NCBI GenBank assembly: GCA_003255025.1
Contig: QANY01007891.1
Location: 836,558 to 900,557 of the forward strand
DNA: 64,000 nt
DNA from: Datisca glomerata
Taxonomy: Eukaryota; Streptophyta; Magnoliopsida; Cucurbitales; Datiscaceae
Direction of reading: 5' to 3'
Made by a program: the position numbers and the translations under genes. This document shows, in pieces, positions 23,669 through 36,180 of this stretch (positions within the stretch are counted from its first letter, which is position 1; each line of letters starts with the position of its first letter). The notes under the pieces were generated by a model, which ran no database searches, had not been told where the DNA came from, and was given only the letters and a program-made list of their open reading frames with translations.

Positions 23669-26246
23669 CAAAGGGTTAAGATCCTGATCGACCCCGTTTG
23701 GATCTCCTTTAGCTGGTTACGCTAACCCCCATCTCCACAAGTGCTTTTTGATTGTTGGAGAGAGAAAGGGAGAGAGAGATCACCTCCCCAGTTAGGCAGC
23801 GAAGAGGGGAGGGAGTTTTTTTTGTGGGACCATCAATAGTCTAATTAGTTAAATCATGCGGCGGACCGCATGATTGAGTCCACGACCGACCACCACTCTG
23901 GACAATTAGTCTACCTCACAAGTCACAAACAGCCCTCTACTTTACCCTCCACGTTTCACCCAGTTGGCTAATTAGCTCGCCTCTTGTTTAATTTCCTTAG
24001 CAGATTTTCACAGCTGCTCGCTTCCTTTTCTTGGCTCCTTGTGAATTTCCGGACATAAATTTGTCTATGTACGTTTTACTCATTTGTGTGCGATTACCGG
24101 TATAAATATTTCACTTGCATGTTTCTCAAGTTTATAATTAATCATTCTCTTACACGTACTAAATATTCATTTTCACGTACATTAATCTAGACTATCGTTT
24201 TGTAAATGAATGATGAAGCATATTTCTAAGTTGGAGAAATGTGCATATAAGTGTGATACAAGGTAGTACAAGTACAGACCATGTGAACATGGATAAAATG
24301 ATAGTCTAGATTAATATATGTGTTGTTGCTGAAATTCACGCAGGACATATGTTTCACACTAGTAAATCATTGCTCTACACACATGATAACAAAGAACTCT
24401 TAAACGAGGAGATATTGATAATGTTTTTCTTAGTCGAAGAGTTTCTGATGCTTAAATTAAAATTTTAGATAAATTAGACAGAGTTTCTGTATATTTGAAG
24501 TGAAATTATACTATTCAAGTTTGAGGAGAGTATTTAAGGAGTCGGAGGGCTAGGCTAACTTGATAGCTATTGCTCATCCCCTTTGCCTTCAACCAGAGGA
24601 GGTGTGGATAGGTGGTCGGATAATGGTTGTGGGGAGGAAAAACATATTAAATGAAGTTGCATTTAATGTGGGGAGGACAACATATTAGATACATTAAATA
24701 TGAATGACCATTCATAATCGTACATATCTAATTTTTTAGTTCCACGAACTCCTTTCCTAACCTCCATACTATCTAAGATGTTAAATGTCTGATTCAACAA
24801 CAATTCTTAGACATCATTTCAACTCTAAACATCTATGTGGTTGAGTGGCTCCTTTTTTATTTTACGCTAACTTGAAACCGTAAATAAAACCAATAAGTAT
24901 GATGTCTCATTAATAGAAACCGTAAATAGGACCAATAAGTAATGTGTCTCAATAATAAAGAAAGAGTGACTTAAAGATATTTTTCATTCTTTTGCTTGGT
25001 TTTTATTCTACGTAAAGTAGAAAGGTGTTGACCAACCACTGACTCACACGTTGCTGCAGCAGTTCTGTTTACCTACGTTTCCAGCTCCTTTTCTTAGGTA
25101 TTGGGACAATGTTTCTTCCCCAAAATACTTGTCGAGAAATCATATGAAGGCCGTAATTTCAAAGCTCCATTAAGTCCTATAGGCACCCCCCACATCCCTT
25201 CCAAGCAGGATAGCGGAAGAAAGAGCGCCGCGTGGAAGGGCGGTTCGTGGCGGCAAATGTGGTGGCATTGTCAGAGAGGTTAATTAAAAGTGAAACTCGA
25301 TTTTTTCGAGAGATGTTTTATCCAGCTTATCGTGTTACACACGTGAACGAAATTATTTCTCATAAAACATTAATTATCTGATTTTTGTTAATAGCTGTAA
25401 ATCTTTATCGTTCTTTTACTTATATATCAAGTATTCAATCTCATATGAAGGTAATTGGTATGTACAAACTGATTTATTTTGTTATAGGGATGGAGAATGT
25501 TACATTGACTGAAAGTTGTACTACAAATTTAAAACATGCAAATCTCATTTATGAACATTGGACTATAAGGCGGTGGTCATATGCACGAACTAACAGTACT
25601 AGTAAATGCTTCTGAATGAGAAAAATTACTCAATGAGAAATTTTTTTCTGAAAAATTATCTTGTATTGACATTATTTTCTTTTTACATTGCATCATTTCT
25701 AACAATACAAAGACATACGATGACTATTCAAGTGATCGTATTTTTTTCTCCCACTTTGACATTTTCATATTGTAATTTCGTCTGCGATTATAAATCAGTG
25801 TCGCACTCACTAGTTCTTTTGAATTGTAAAATAATTTATATAAGAACGAAAATTTATTTTATCTTGAAAGACAATTACTCATAATGTTTTGTATACTGCG
25901 GATGGTGCGCGTTTTCATGGTATGCTCAGATCATCTTTTATTTTTCATGTTATTGTGGAATTTGGGATTGGTTCCTACAGTTTCAGTGTTCATTATCAAT
26001 CTATAATAATATTAATTGAATATTTGTATAACGTGCTTATGTTTTTTCCAACAAATCTAGCTAATCGTCTCTTTCTCCATGTAATTCGAGACTTGATCCC
26101 TATAAATTTTTGGTTCTCCTATGACAAGAAAATAGTTTAATTGCACACTTAAAAATTAAGAATATAGCAAGAAACATATAAGCAAGAAAAATAGTATAAT
26201 CAACAGTACTTGCCAGTTGGTAGACCAAGGTCAGTTGATCCAATGG

Positions 26247-26363
26247 TATTGGGATCATCCTACATTGGTTATTGAAGGAAATGGTAGTCAATTTATAAAT
26301 GTGAGAAAAGTCTCATCTCTCAATCTAGCTTTTAAGATTAAGAAGGCTCAACAACATTTAATG
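26247..26363. repeat. Left terminal repeat of the TRIM
   Basis: It aligns with 26655-26772 over its length, for example tttataaatgtgagaaaag against tttataagtgtgagagaga and gaaggctcaacaac against gaagcctcaataac. The first TG appears as TA. Confidence 0.8.
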
Positions 26364-26654
26364 CTGGTATCAGAGTCAGATCCAGGTTTATCCACTAAGT
26401 CTTGAGCCCAATCTAAGCGATGTAGGCCGTTGGCTCTCCAACTATTAAAATATGTGTGGGGAATCCAGGTGAAGCAAGTGATGGTTATTCGACTTAGGTC
26501 CTGATGCTTGATGAATCCAAGTGCAACGAGTCGATAGTTATTCAACTCATGACCTGATCTATCGTGAATCCAGGTGAAATGAATCGATAACTCCTCGACT
26601 CACGGCTCGATGGTAGTGAATCCAAGTGAAGTGAGCCGTCGATTATGTAACTCT

Positions 26655-26772
26655 TGTTGCAGGTATCCCATATCGGTTGTGGAAAAGACTGATGACCAGT
26701 TTATAAGTGTGAGAGAGAATTTTACCTCTCAAGCTAATTTTTGGAATTGAGAAGCCTCAATAACACCTAACA
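26655..26772. repeat. Right terminal repeat of the TRIM
   Basis: It begins tgttgcaggtatccc and ends aacacctaaca. It is the partner of the left repeat and is followed by AATGA, the mutated target duplication. Confidence 0.82.
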
Positions 26773-28547
26773 AATGATGACATAAAATCCTCAATTCGTA
26801 GATGGATTCAAATCTCATGAACTCATCCAATTTCCTTCCGAAGTAATTGGCACTTGGGAAGTAATAGTATGGGATATATGAGAATTTAGTAACGGGAGAA
26901 AGTGTAAAATATCACGAACGAGTAGATGTAGGAGAAAAAATAAAGGGAGAGATGGGAAGCTAGGCAGTTACATCACCTAACTGTGGGGACAACTCTCAAA
27001 CCCATGCGCAAATGGAGCGGTCCTTCAACTTCCTCTTTTTTATATTCTCCCCATCTCTCTCTCAGTCTCTCTCAGTCTCTCTCCTACTTCTTCATCTTCT
27101 TAAACAACACCTTCTGTTTCTTCCACTTCATTTCAACCCTTATTGTCTCTTCTCCCTTCTTCTACATTCGATCATCTATATATGTTCCTCCTGTCTTGTT
27201 TAAACGATCAGTAATTGCTGTCACAAATATATTTTACATACCTCAGGTAAATTTAAATATAATATTTAATTATATATGTTACTCTTGTATTAATCTAAGC
27301 CATTCAATGTATTGAGCTAAGTGCTATTTTGTAGAAGAACTAAGAGGCATATAAAATATATTTATTTGTTACATGTTTTGTTTTCCTAAAGGATTTAAGA
27401 AAGGGAGAGGTCAGATGTGTTGTGAAAATTCTGGACAAAAAGACAAGGTAGTCAGAGAGTGAGGGTATGTTTTTCAGTGATGAGACAAATTCTCAGAATG
27501 CTCTCTCTTTTTCTACTTTTCAACTATCTTTTATTTTTTTTACAACACAATGAGTCTTTGTCACTATGTAAATCGTCACAAATTTTCATTCTCATATATA
27601 TAACAAATATCGATAAAATAAAATAGTGTGTCTGTCTTTTTGCCTCATCTAGCTAACTTTTTCTCTTTCGAGAAACGCGTGCTAATTCTGTTGCTATAGC
27701 CTCTCCAATTTATGGCATTTTACCTTTCTAAATTTCAAGGCTTTGATTCCTTGATTTACATGACTTGTATTACCTTCTTGATGTTCTCACATTTTTACTT
27801 CAAATTTTAATTTGCTTTTGATAGACCGATTGCCCTTCCCTTTCTTACTATCTGGCAATTAAATGGTTAATTATATGAATGATCCAATATCAAGTACTCG
27901 AGACTAGGTAGCTTGGACCATTGTTATTAAATTACATGATACTTCGTAACTTACTGAAATTGATCACTTCTTCTAGTTGTTTAAATATATAATATTTGAT
28001 TAAGCTAATGCATCATTTGCACCATTCACCAGCACAAGACAACATCATTGACACAGACCCTCTAGTTGTCTGTTTCTTCAAAAACCTCTACACGAATAGA
28101 GGTCAAACTCCAAGACTTCCTCTCTTTGGTTCTTATCACAAAAAAAAAAACCTTTCTCATAATTCCTTCTCTTTTTTTACCATTCACCTCCTTCCCACCT
28201 TTATCCACACCAGAAAAAAAGAAAGAAAGAAAGAATCATTGTCTCTGAAATAATGGGGTTTTGTTTTCTATCACGCGCTCGTTTCCCTTCTCTCTACCCA
28301 AAGAGTGGGTGTTCCTCACCACCAAATGATCTTATGATTATCTCTTACAACACTTGTCAACTTTTTATTGGATTCGTTCATTTCTTTTATATTGAGTAAC
28401 CCCATTTGCTTTTTCTTCAGTCTCTTTCTTTATAATCTCGACTCGGGTATGATTTAAAGATGATGAGTTATTGAAGAAAGAAGGTGGGTGTGTTAATAGC
28501 TGTGTGATGCTGAATTTTATGCAGTTGTAGTAGAAAGCAGACATATA
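26773..28547 (+). promoter_or_regulatory. Upstream region of the VND gene (promoter and 5' UTR, not delimited)
   Basis: No coding gene is recognised between the TRIM and the NAC start codon. A pyrimidine-rich block (about 27015-27180, ctctctctcagtctctct) resembles plant 5' leader sequence and is followed by a possible splice donor (cctcag/gtaaat near 27246). A possible acceptor (ttttatgcag) lies near 28524, 24 bp before the ATG. A 5' UTR intron is therefore conceivable but unproven. Short GAAA repeats are at about 28213-28234. A transcription start could not be fixed. Confidence 0.4.
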
Positions 28548-30334
28548 ATGGAGTCAACTGAGTCATCGTGCGTACCGCCTGGATTTCGGTTTCATCCTAC
28601 TGAAGAAGAGCTTGTTGGGTATTATCTAAGGAAGAAAGTTGCTTCTCAGAAGATTGATCTTGATGTTATTAGAGACATCGATCTGTATCGGATCGAACCA
28701 TGGGATCTTCAAGGTACTCACTTTTTGATCTCTTTCCTACCTTTCTTTCATCATATCCTACGTATTAGGGTTTCGAGAACTCATGAATAACTCATTTTTT
28801 ACATAAGATCAGTGGTTCTAATTTAAGTGACTCAAATCTACAACTATATGGTCGAAAGTGTCTCATGTGTGCAAATATTGAATTATGAAATTGAGTCATA
28901 TAGGGTAACTAAATTAAAAATTGAAAATGTTTTTGTTTTGGAAATCTTGTTTTTCTCTAATTCTAACATAAAATGATCATGATGGGCAGAGAGATGTAGG
29001 ATTGGATATGAAGAGCAAAAGGATTGGTATTTTTTTAGCCACAAGGACAAGAAGTATCCTACCGGAACGAGGACAAATAGAGCTACCATGGCTGGTTTTT
29101 GGAAGGCAACGGGGAGAGACAAGTCTGTGTATGAGAAAACCATACTAATTGGCATGAGAAAAACGCTTGTCTTTTACAAAGGTAGAGCTCCAAATGGGCA
29201 GAAAACTGACTGGATCATGCACGAGTATCGACTTGAATCCGACGAAAATGGTCCTCCACAGGCAATCTCATTCTCCCTCTCCCACTCCCACTCCGACTCC
29301 CACTTCTTCTCTCCCTCTCTTCCTCTCTCCCTCTCTTGATCATGACATAAACCTGTCTAATAAATTACGATATGAACATTTGTCTCATGCAATTAACTAG
29401 CTAGTACTTAAATGAAACTTATGTACTTGGAATGGTTTCTTTGTTTTTCTAGTGTAAAATCGTAATTAATTAACACTAGCAATTACAATATAAAAGAACA
29501 TATCAAAAGCTTATCACTTTCCACAGTCTCTAAGTTGATCAAAATCATTTTCAAAAGCATGTAAATTGCGTTCTTCAATATCTTTCATATAGTGTGTGTT
29601 AAGGATGAATTCAAATATCAAAATTTCATCTTAACTCAACAATCTTAAACTTTTGGGATTAGTGGAAATTTAACAATGTTGACCGAATTCCACTAGATAG
29701 ATCATTCTGTTTGGAAATAAGTTAATTAAATTGGTTTAACATATTGCAGGAAGAAGGATGGGTTGTATGCAGAGCGTTTAAGAAGAGAAGCAACGGCCAA
29801 ACCAAAACAACTAGTGAAGCTTGGGACTCAAGCTACTTCTGCGATGATCCTAGTAGTTTCTCAACCCTGACCGATCCGATTGAATTCGTCTCAAGACACC
29901 CTCAAAACATTCAACCCCAGAATAATTATGATTCCATGTGCAAGCAAGAAATACAAGCTGATGCTATGAATTTTCTCCATTACATTGATCCATTTGTTCA
30001 GCTTCCTCAACTAGACAGCCCATCTCTTCCATTAACGAAGAGATCGAGCTCAATATCATTGATGTCCTATTGCAATAATGAAGAAGATGTTCAACGGAAT
30101 AAAGGGTGTCAAAGTGGAAAACATGTGACTGACTGGAGAGCCCTTGATAAGTTTGTTGCATCTCAATTGAGCCAAGAAGACGGATTTGAGGGAGAGAATT
30201 CAGACATGGGGGCCGCAATGTTGATGTTGCAGAGAAACTCTAGGGAAAGGGATGGTAGGAACAAGTTCAAGTTCAATGAGTTATTGAATTCAAGCTCAGA
30301 CTATGATGTCGGAATATGTTTATTTGAGAAATGA
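28548..30334 (+). CDS. VND: NAC transcription factor, VND4/5/6-like (three exons)
   Basis: Three exons (28548-28713, 28990-29261, 29750-30334) join into a 340-residue protein. All five NAC subdomains are present: [18 protein letters not shown] (10-27), [20 protein letters not shown] (36-55), [20 protein letters not shown] (77-96), [16 protein letters not shown] (108-123) and [12 protein letters not shown] (147-158). The C-terminal activation region carries VND landmarks, an FVQLPQL box (228-234) and [13 protein letters not shown] (274-286). VND proteins enter the nucleus, bind DNA as dimers and switch on xylem vessel secondary-wall and programmed-death genes. The start codon was chosen because the NAC domain begins nine residues later and MES is usual for this clade. 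Exon 1/2 junction is canonical GT-AG. The exon 2/3 junction needs a GC donor. Length and domains look intact. Membership in VND4/5/6 rather than VND1-3 is likely but not certain. Confidence 0.95.
28714..28989 (+). other. VND: Intron 1 of the VND gene
   Basis: The donor is aag/gtactc and the acceptor gggcag/agag. The intron splits a Glu codon after the WDLQ motif, the conserved first intron position of NAC genes. It is 276 bp and AT-rich. Confidence 0.92.
29262..29749 (+). other. VND: Intron 2 of the VND gene, apparent GC-AG type
   Basis: Exon 2 must end after cctccacag (Pro-Pro-Gln) for the frame to reach the exon 3 start gaagaaggatgg. The bases after the junction are gcaatc, so the donor is GC rather than GT. 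The acceptor attgcag is normal. Reading on from exon 2 gives a Ser-rich tail and a stop at about 29337. No in-phase GT donor is available nearby. The intron start is strongly pyrimidine-rich (ctccctctcccactcc). Confidence 0.8.
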
Positions 30335-32605
30335 GTAAATTAGGTTTTTGGAAGACCATCTGTTTGACAGCACTTATATTAATCTAGATTTAGGAGGGTC
30401 GATATGGAGGAATCCTCAAACTTAATTATAATTTCATGAAATATATATGTACTCATCGTTGTGAATGAGTAAAGCATATGTTTGATATTCGTTAATGTAT
30501 CGCGAGATATTATTAAACAGTTAAATAATTAGAGACGCATAAATTAAGTTTTGTATGTAAGTATTAATAGCACTAGGGGTTATTAATATATTGTTACTCT
30601 TATAAATTAGAAAATTTGGAAATAATCAAAATACACTATTAAAATAGTCAAAATAAACCTCCTAATAGATTAGAAAAGGTGAACTGACATAATACTTATG
30701 TACTCACACTAACATCTATAAAATCATAAGTTTGAGTCAGAATATTTATGTATCTTCCTAAAAATCGTAATTTTTAACTCAAAAAACCCTAAGAGGGCAA
30801 CTGCGCCAGGTGTGGGTTTTTGGTTTTTGGGGGTGGGTCCATGGCTTGTCTAGCATGCTACTGCGCCATGTGCCTGTTGGCCATGCGTGACTTTATGAAC
30901 ATGTTTTGACCAACAGCTTCACATGTTCTATAGACATGTTAGAATGGAAATATATGTGCAGGAAACGAAACAATTATCGGCTAACCAAATAATTCGAGGA
31001 TTGAGTGTCTGTTTGTTTGTTTTTTCTTGTATCAACGATTGAGTATTTGTTTGCTATCATAGAATTGAGTCTCAAAATTAGTCTTCCTTGATTTGACTAA
31101 CTACATGATCAACCTTTTGTGTTCCCACTTCCCGTCTTTATTAACATTGAAATAATTCCTAGACCAATGTCATTGTGAATTGCAGTCACTATTCTCTGAA
31201 TTTCCTTTAATACTAATAATGTAAGAAAAATGCCATGCACCAGTGATACCCAACACAGTTAGTCGTGCCTGTGAGTCTTACCTTACACATGATAGATGAA
31301 CATCTAAAGAAAAAATTGCCTAAGAAATACAAGGTTACAAGGTATGAGAGGTCCCACGCCACGTCCACATTACTAAATCACAGTGATGTTGATTATCATA
31401 ATGTTGTATACCATTACTCATAGTTTGTTAAACTCTAAATCTGAATTATAGGATCTTAAGATTTTACGAGAATATCCAACTTCCACGATCCAATTAATAG
31501 GTGGAATATTAAACTAGTAAAATCTCATGATTCTATTCTTATTTTTCGTAGTAGAATTGATAGTATCTTATGATCATTCTTTGATCATCCTACGATCCCA
31601 CGAACTATTATTTTGTAAGATACTCATATGAAAATAATATAATATTAATTTATCATGTTCAATTTTTAGTTACTATTTATTTATCTAAATTGTACCTATC
31701 AAAATGGTGAACTTTACCATATGTTCTTTAAATTTACCTATCAATATTGTGTAAAAACAATATTGTACTAGCATATTGAATGATTTTACGATTCATAATT
31801 CGATTCTATGATCTGATTCGCGAGATCTCAATCCTGACAATCTAGTCATTGCTCATATATATCTATAGCTTAGTATTTGAATGACATATCTCTATCTACT
31901 CTAAGAACATCACTAGCTTAATCTGCCCTTAAATTTAAAAGTAAAACTTAGACTATAATTTAGACCATTGCTATGATATTGTCACATAATTTCAATACTA
32001 CTATGATGTACAACACGATACGTTCACGTCATGTTAAAAAATCTTAATAAGCTATATTATACACGTGATGTTTGACCAGTTATTAAATATTGTCAACTCG
32101 TGCATGTAGAGTTAAAAAATATAAGAGGAAGTATTTTTCAAATTTAAAACACAATTAGATGAACGGATGTCAAAGCATCAACCTAGTAGGGTAATATCTT
32201 AAGTGGTTAAAAATTCAACTTACACCCATAAATTTTTTCATTGACAATACACCCTATGACCAAAATTACTATATGAACTTTCAAAATAATCAAAATATTA
32301 CTTGTCTAGTCATATACGTGATTGAGATAAACCCTAAAACTTTAGGGGGGAAAAGAACAAGAGATCAATTAGCTTAACAACAAATTTTGCTAAACAACGT
32401 GTTAAAACTATAATTTTAACTTTAAATTAAGAACAACAAATTTTGCATTGTAAAGTGAACGAGAAAGCTCACTCTATATATACACTATCTATTAATTTAT
32501 ATTGTGTGAGTTATAATTTAAAATGGTTAGCTTGAACTAAATTGATCTTTCTTGATAAGTGGTGAGTTCAGCTCGAGAAATAATGAAACACAAGCATAAT
32601 GGATT
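30335..32605. other. Intergenic stretch downstream of the VND gene
   Basis: The first few hundred bases presumably hold the 3' UTR, but no clear polyadenylation signal could be chosen. Further on the DNA is AT-rich without motifs. Near 31440-31820 there are several gattc/gatcat-type words resembling a degenerate non-autonomous transposon, but no terminal inverted repeats were confirmed. Confidence 0.5.
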
Positions 32606-32813
32606 TGTTAACGTGAAGAAGAAGAAAAGTGAAACAAAGAGAGTTGTTGAGCAATATGAAAGTATATTCATTAATTGATAATTACAGCAAGAGAGCTATA
32701 TATAAAGATTACATTGAAGCTTAACTAAACACACTATAACAGTAAAGCTAATCATAACTAGCTTAACAAACTAACTAACTTTAGATCACTCAACTACACT
32801 AATATCCTTAATA
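32606..32813 (-). repeat. 3' LTR of copia C
   Basis: Read on the minus strand it begins tattaaggatattag right after the purine tract region (agtttgatggggca) and ends cttcacgttaaca. It is about 208 bp. A matching 5' LTR was searched for to the right of 36400 and not seen. Confidence 0.75.
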
Positions 32814-35800
32814 TGCCCCATCAAACTAAAGGGGGATTGAACCACCTTTAGTTTGGCTCTCTGCTTAAGGAACCGAGGCTCAAGAAGAGGTTTAGTGAGA
32901 GCATCAACTACTTGCTCTTCAGAAGGGATATGATGAACTTGAAGTTGATTGTTAGTAATCTTCTCTCTGATAAAATGATTATCCAACTCAATATGCTTTG
33001 TCCTCGAGTGGAAGACTGAATTGGCAGCAAGTTGATTAGCTCTTATATTATCACACCATAAAATTGGACAAGAAGATAAGGATAAGCCAAGTTCATTGAA
33101 CATAGACTGAATCTAGAGAATTAGTGGTTGTCTGAGTAAGAGATATGTATTTTGATTCTATACTTGATCTAGCTACAATATGTTGCTTCCTAGGGCTCTA
33201 AACAATCAAGTTTTTTTCCCAAAAATGTTGTAACCTGTGGTAGACCTCCTGTCATCAAGACAACTTACCCAATCTACATCACTATATCCACTAATAGTAA
33301 GAGACTTCACTGGTTTAAACATAAGATCATGATTAATTAATCCCTTGAGATATCTCAATATCCTTTTACAGGCTTTCCAATGCTCAGAAGATGGAGCTTA
33401 CAGGTATTGACTTAGCTTATTAATAGAGAAAATGATGTAGTCCTAGTTAGAGTTAGGTACTATAAAGCACCTATTATGCTTCTGTACAAGGTAGGGTCTT
33501 CAAAGGGAGTACTATATTTAGCAGACAACTTGACATAAGAACACATTGGAGTTGGGTAAGGTTTAGAAATTATCATGTGAGTTCTAGTTAAGAGGTCTTT
33601 GATATATATACTTTGAGTGAGATAAAGGCCAATGTTGTTTTCGTAAGCTTCAAAACCAAGAAAGTAATGGACATATCCTAGCGTTTTAAAAGCAAATTTC
33701 GGGTTTAAATCGGATATGACTTGGTTTATGAGATTCTTACGATTCCCTATAATAAGAATGTCATTACCATCGACTAATAGTAGCATAAGAGACTGATCTT
33801 TTCAATATATGAACAATGATGAGTCTAATTTGGAATTTAGAAAGCCTCTTTGAAAAATAATGCTTTGAAGCTTCTCAAACCAAGCTCTTGGAGCTTGCTT
33901 TAAATCATAAAGAGATTTGGTTAATCCGCAAACATAATCAGTCTTGACGGGATGTGAAGCCTGCTGGTTGATATATGTATACTTCTTCTTGAAATTTCCC
34001 ATTTAAAAATGAATTATTAATATGAATTTACTGAACATCCCAATAGTAAGACATTGCTAAGGTGAGAATAATACGAATGGTTGAGGATTTAACAACAGGG
34101 TTGTAAGTATCAAAGTAATTCAACACCAAAATTTTGTTAGTACCTTTTGCTACAAGCCTTGCCCTGTACTTAAGAACTGACTCATTTGGATTGTGTTTAA
34201 TTCGAAAGATCCACCTGTTCTGAATGACATTCATATTACTAGTTTTGGGGACAAGATGCCAAGTTTTATTAAGCATCAATGGATTTACTGTTCATGCATG
34301 GCAGTATTCCGTTTGTCATTTTCAAATGTTGCTTTAACATAAATATGTTCACGGTCTAAGTCACAGACAGTAGAAGAGAAGACTTTAGATTTGAAAATCC
34401 CTTGTTTTGATCTAGTGATCATGGGGTGATAGGATGAATAGGAGATTCACTTATTAAAGAATGTAATGTATTATGGAATGTAAATGATTTAGAGAAGTAA
34501 AAGGTACAATGTCATGATGTGAAGGTGAATAGGTATTTGCATTAGAATGAATGGATGGAACATTATTAAGAGGAATAGAGTAATTGTAGTTAGAAGAAAT
34601 AGAATGAGACTTGGGATTTTATACATGTTCTTCTTTCACATTATCGGACTGAGAATTTGAAGACTTGAGATCAAAACACTTGTACACTTTGTGATTATCA
34701 TAATAGGCTAAGAAGACATACTTTACAAAATGAAACAGGAATTTATGTCTTTTATAAGGTCTGGTAAATGGGAAGCAGGAGTAGCTTAAGGTTTTTTAGA
34801 AGTGTAAATCAGGTGATTTTGAATACAAAACCTCAAATATGAGACTTATTTTGCAAAACAAAAGAAGGTAATTTGTTTATTATATCGACAGATGTGTGAA
34901 AAGCCTCCTACTAGAATGTAAGAGGCATCTTAGCTTGAGCTAAAATGGTTAATCCAATTTCCATGATATACTTATGTCTTCTTTTCAGTTTACCATTTTG
35001 CTTATGCAAATGTGGACAAGAATGTCTGAAATGAAACTCAAGTTGAGCAAAAATAGGATTTAAGGCTTATGAATTTCCCTCCCTAATCAGTTTGAACACT
35101 TTTGATTTTGGTTTCAAATCGTCTTTCAATATAAGCTTTGGATTGAATAATGATACTTTGAGTTTCAGAGTTTAGTTTCATTGGAAAGTTCCAATAGAGG
35201 CGAGTGAAGTCATCAATAAAACTAATGTAATATTTGAATCCATTAGGTGATAACATTGGGGAAGGACCATATAAATGAGAATGTATCAATTCAAAAGGCT
35301 TGCTAGTGTTTTGATTGACAGAAGGGAAAAAGATTGTATGAGTTTTTTCAAACTTGCAGGCTTCATAGAATGAAAGATTTTTTGAATCAAGCAGGACATG
35401 TTCGTTCTTTAGTAACAAAGATAGAGTATGACATGAGGGGTTTCCTAGTCTTTGGTGCCAAACATAAAAATTACCATTGTTTATAGAATGATCAACATTT
35501 TCAATTGATAACAAAATCATTGTTACAATGTTTATTGGACAATGAGCTATCAAAATTATACAAAAGAAATGGTGATTTACTTGCTACATATCAAACAATA
35601 ACTTTATTTACAGAATTAGAAGAATTTGGCTTGGAGTTTACATGGTTGAGTATGAAGTGATACAACCCATCTTTAAGAATGCCTTGAAGAAGAACCCTCC
35701 TTGAACTCTTGTCCTTAATAAGATAGAAAACATAATCAACTCAATGGTGACATTGTTATCTCAAGTAAGTTGAGAAACACTTAATAATTTTTTTATAAGA

Positions 35801-36180
35801 GGTACAAAAAGAATATCTTTGTGAGATAGAGATATTGTCTGTGAACTAGTACTATTGATCATGTTAGAGTTAAACACAATATTATTAAGAGGGATTTTGG
35901 AACTACCAACATGAGAGATAGGTAGCCACTCACCATTACCAACTATTACCTTACCATTGCCTTTGTAGTCAATTCTGAGAGAGAGATTCTCAATGTCAGA
36001 GGTACTGTGATTGGTGGCAACATTGTCGATGCACCATGAATTATGATTAACAGATGAAAGAGAAGTAAAGTAGGTAGAATTTCCTTGGTTGGATGTTTGA
36101 TAAACTGATTCATCTTGATTATTGAGGCTGATAGAATGTGCTTGAGGTTGCGAGTTAAACTCAGGCTATTGAAAATATGA
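32786..36180 (-). pseudogene. copia C pol remnant
   Basis: On the minus strand, protease near 36030 reads WCIDNVATNH, so the active-site Ser-Gly is replaced by Asn-Val. Pre-integrase and integrase are at 35083-35553 (FYVWHQRLGNPSCHTL, YYISFIDDFTRLYW). Reverse transcriptase is at 33460-34279 (WRIFRIKHNP-type start, KSLYDLKQAPRAWFEKL). The catalytic YVDD position reads VDGNDILI, so one catalytic Asp is Asn. RNase H is open at 32786-33103 (SRTKHIELDNHFIREKI, VVDALTKPLLEPRF). Confidence 0.88.

Larger units (their letters stand above)
22346..26240. other. Long intergenic stretch without recognised gene
   Basis: No spliced gene or mobile-element protein was recognised. Contents: a ggttcggttt-type patch (about 22680-22850), common in degenerate plant transposon ends; two GA microsatellites; an ambiguous base at 23623; a GC-richer patch at about 25100-25285 with a 60-codon open frame of no known family; and AT-rich open frames at 25385-26140 with no motifs. 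Confidence 0.55.
26247..26772. mobile_element. TRIM (terminal-repeat retrotransposon in miniature)
   Basis: Two related direct repeats of about 117 bp (26247-26363 and 26655-26772) flank only about 290 bp of non-coding DNA. Directly after the left repeat is TGGTATCAGAG (26365), complementary to initiator Met-tRNA. The right repeat starts TG and ends CA. The flanks carry near-identical 5-bp direct repeats, AATGG (26242-26246) and AATGA (26773-26777), as expected of a target duplication with one mutation. There is no coding capacity, so it would have depended on an autonomous element. The interior repeats a motif like gaatccaggtgaa followed by cgactca several times. Confidence 0.85.

Noticed and set aside
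27996..28253. Upstream open frames before the VND gene
   Set aside because: Low-complexity leader-like sequence with homopolymers and GAAA repeats, no motif.
31440..31820. A MITE with terminal inverted repeats
   Set aside because: Similar words recur, but no convincing inverted termini or target duplication could be matched by eye.
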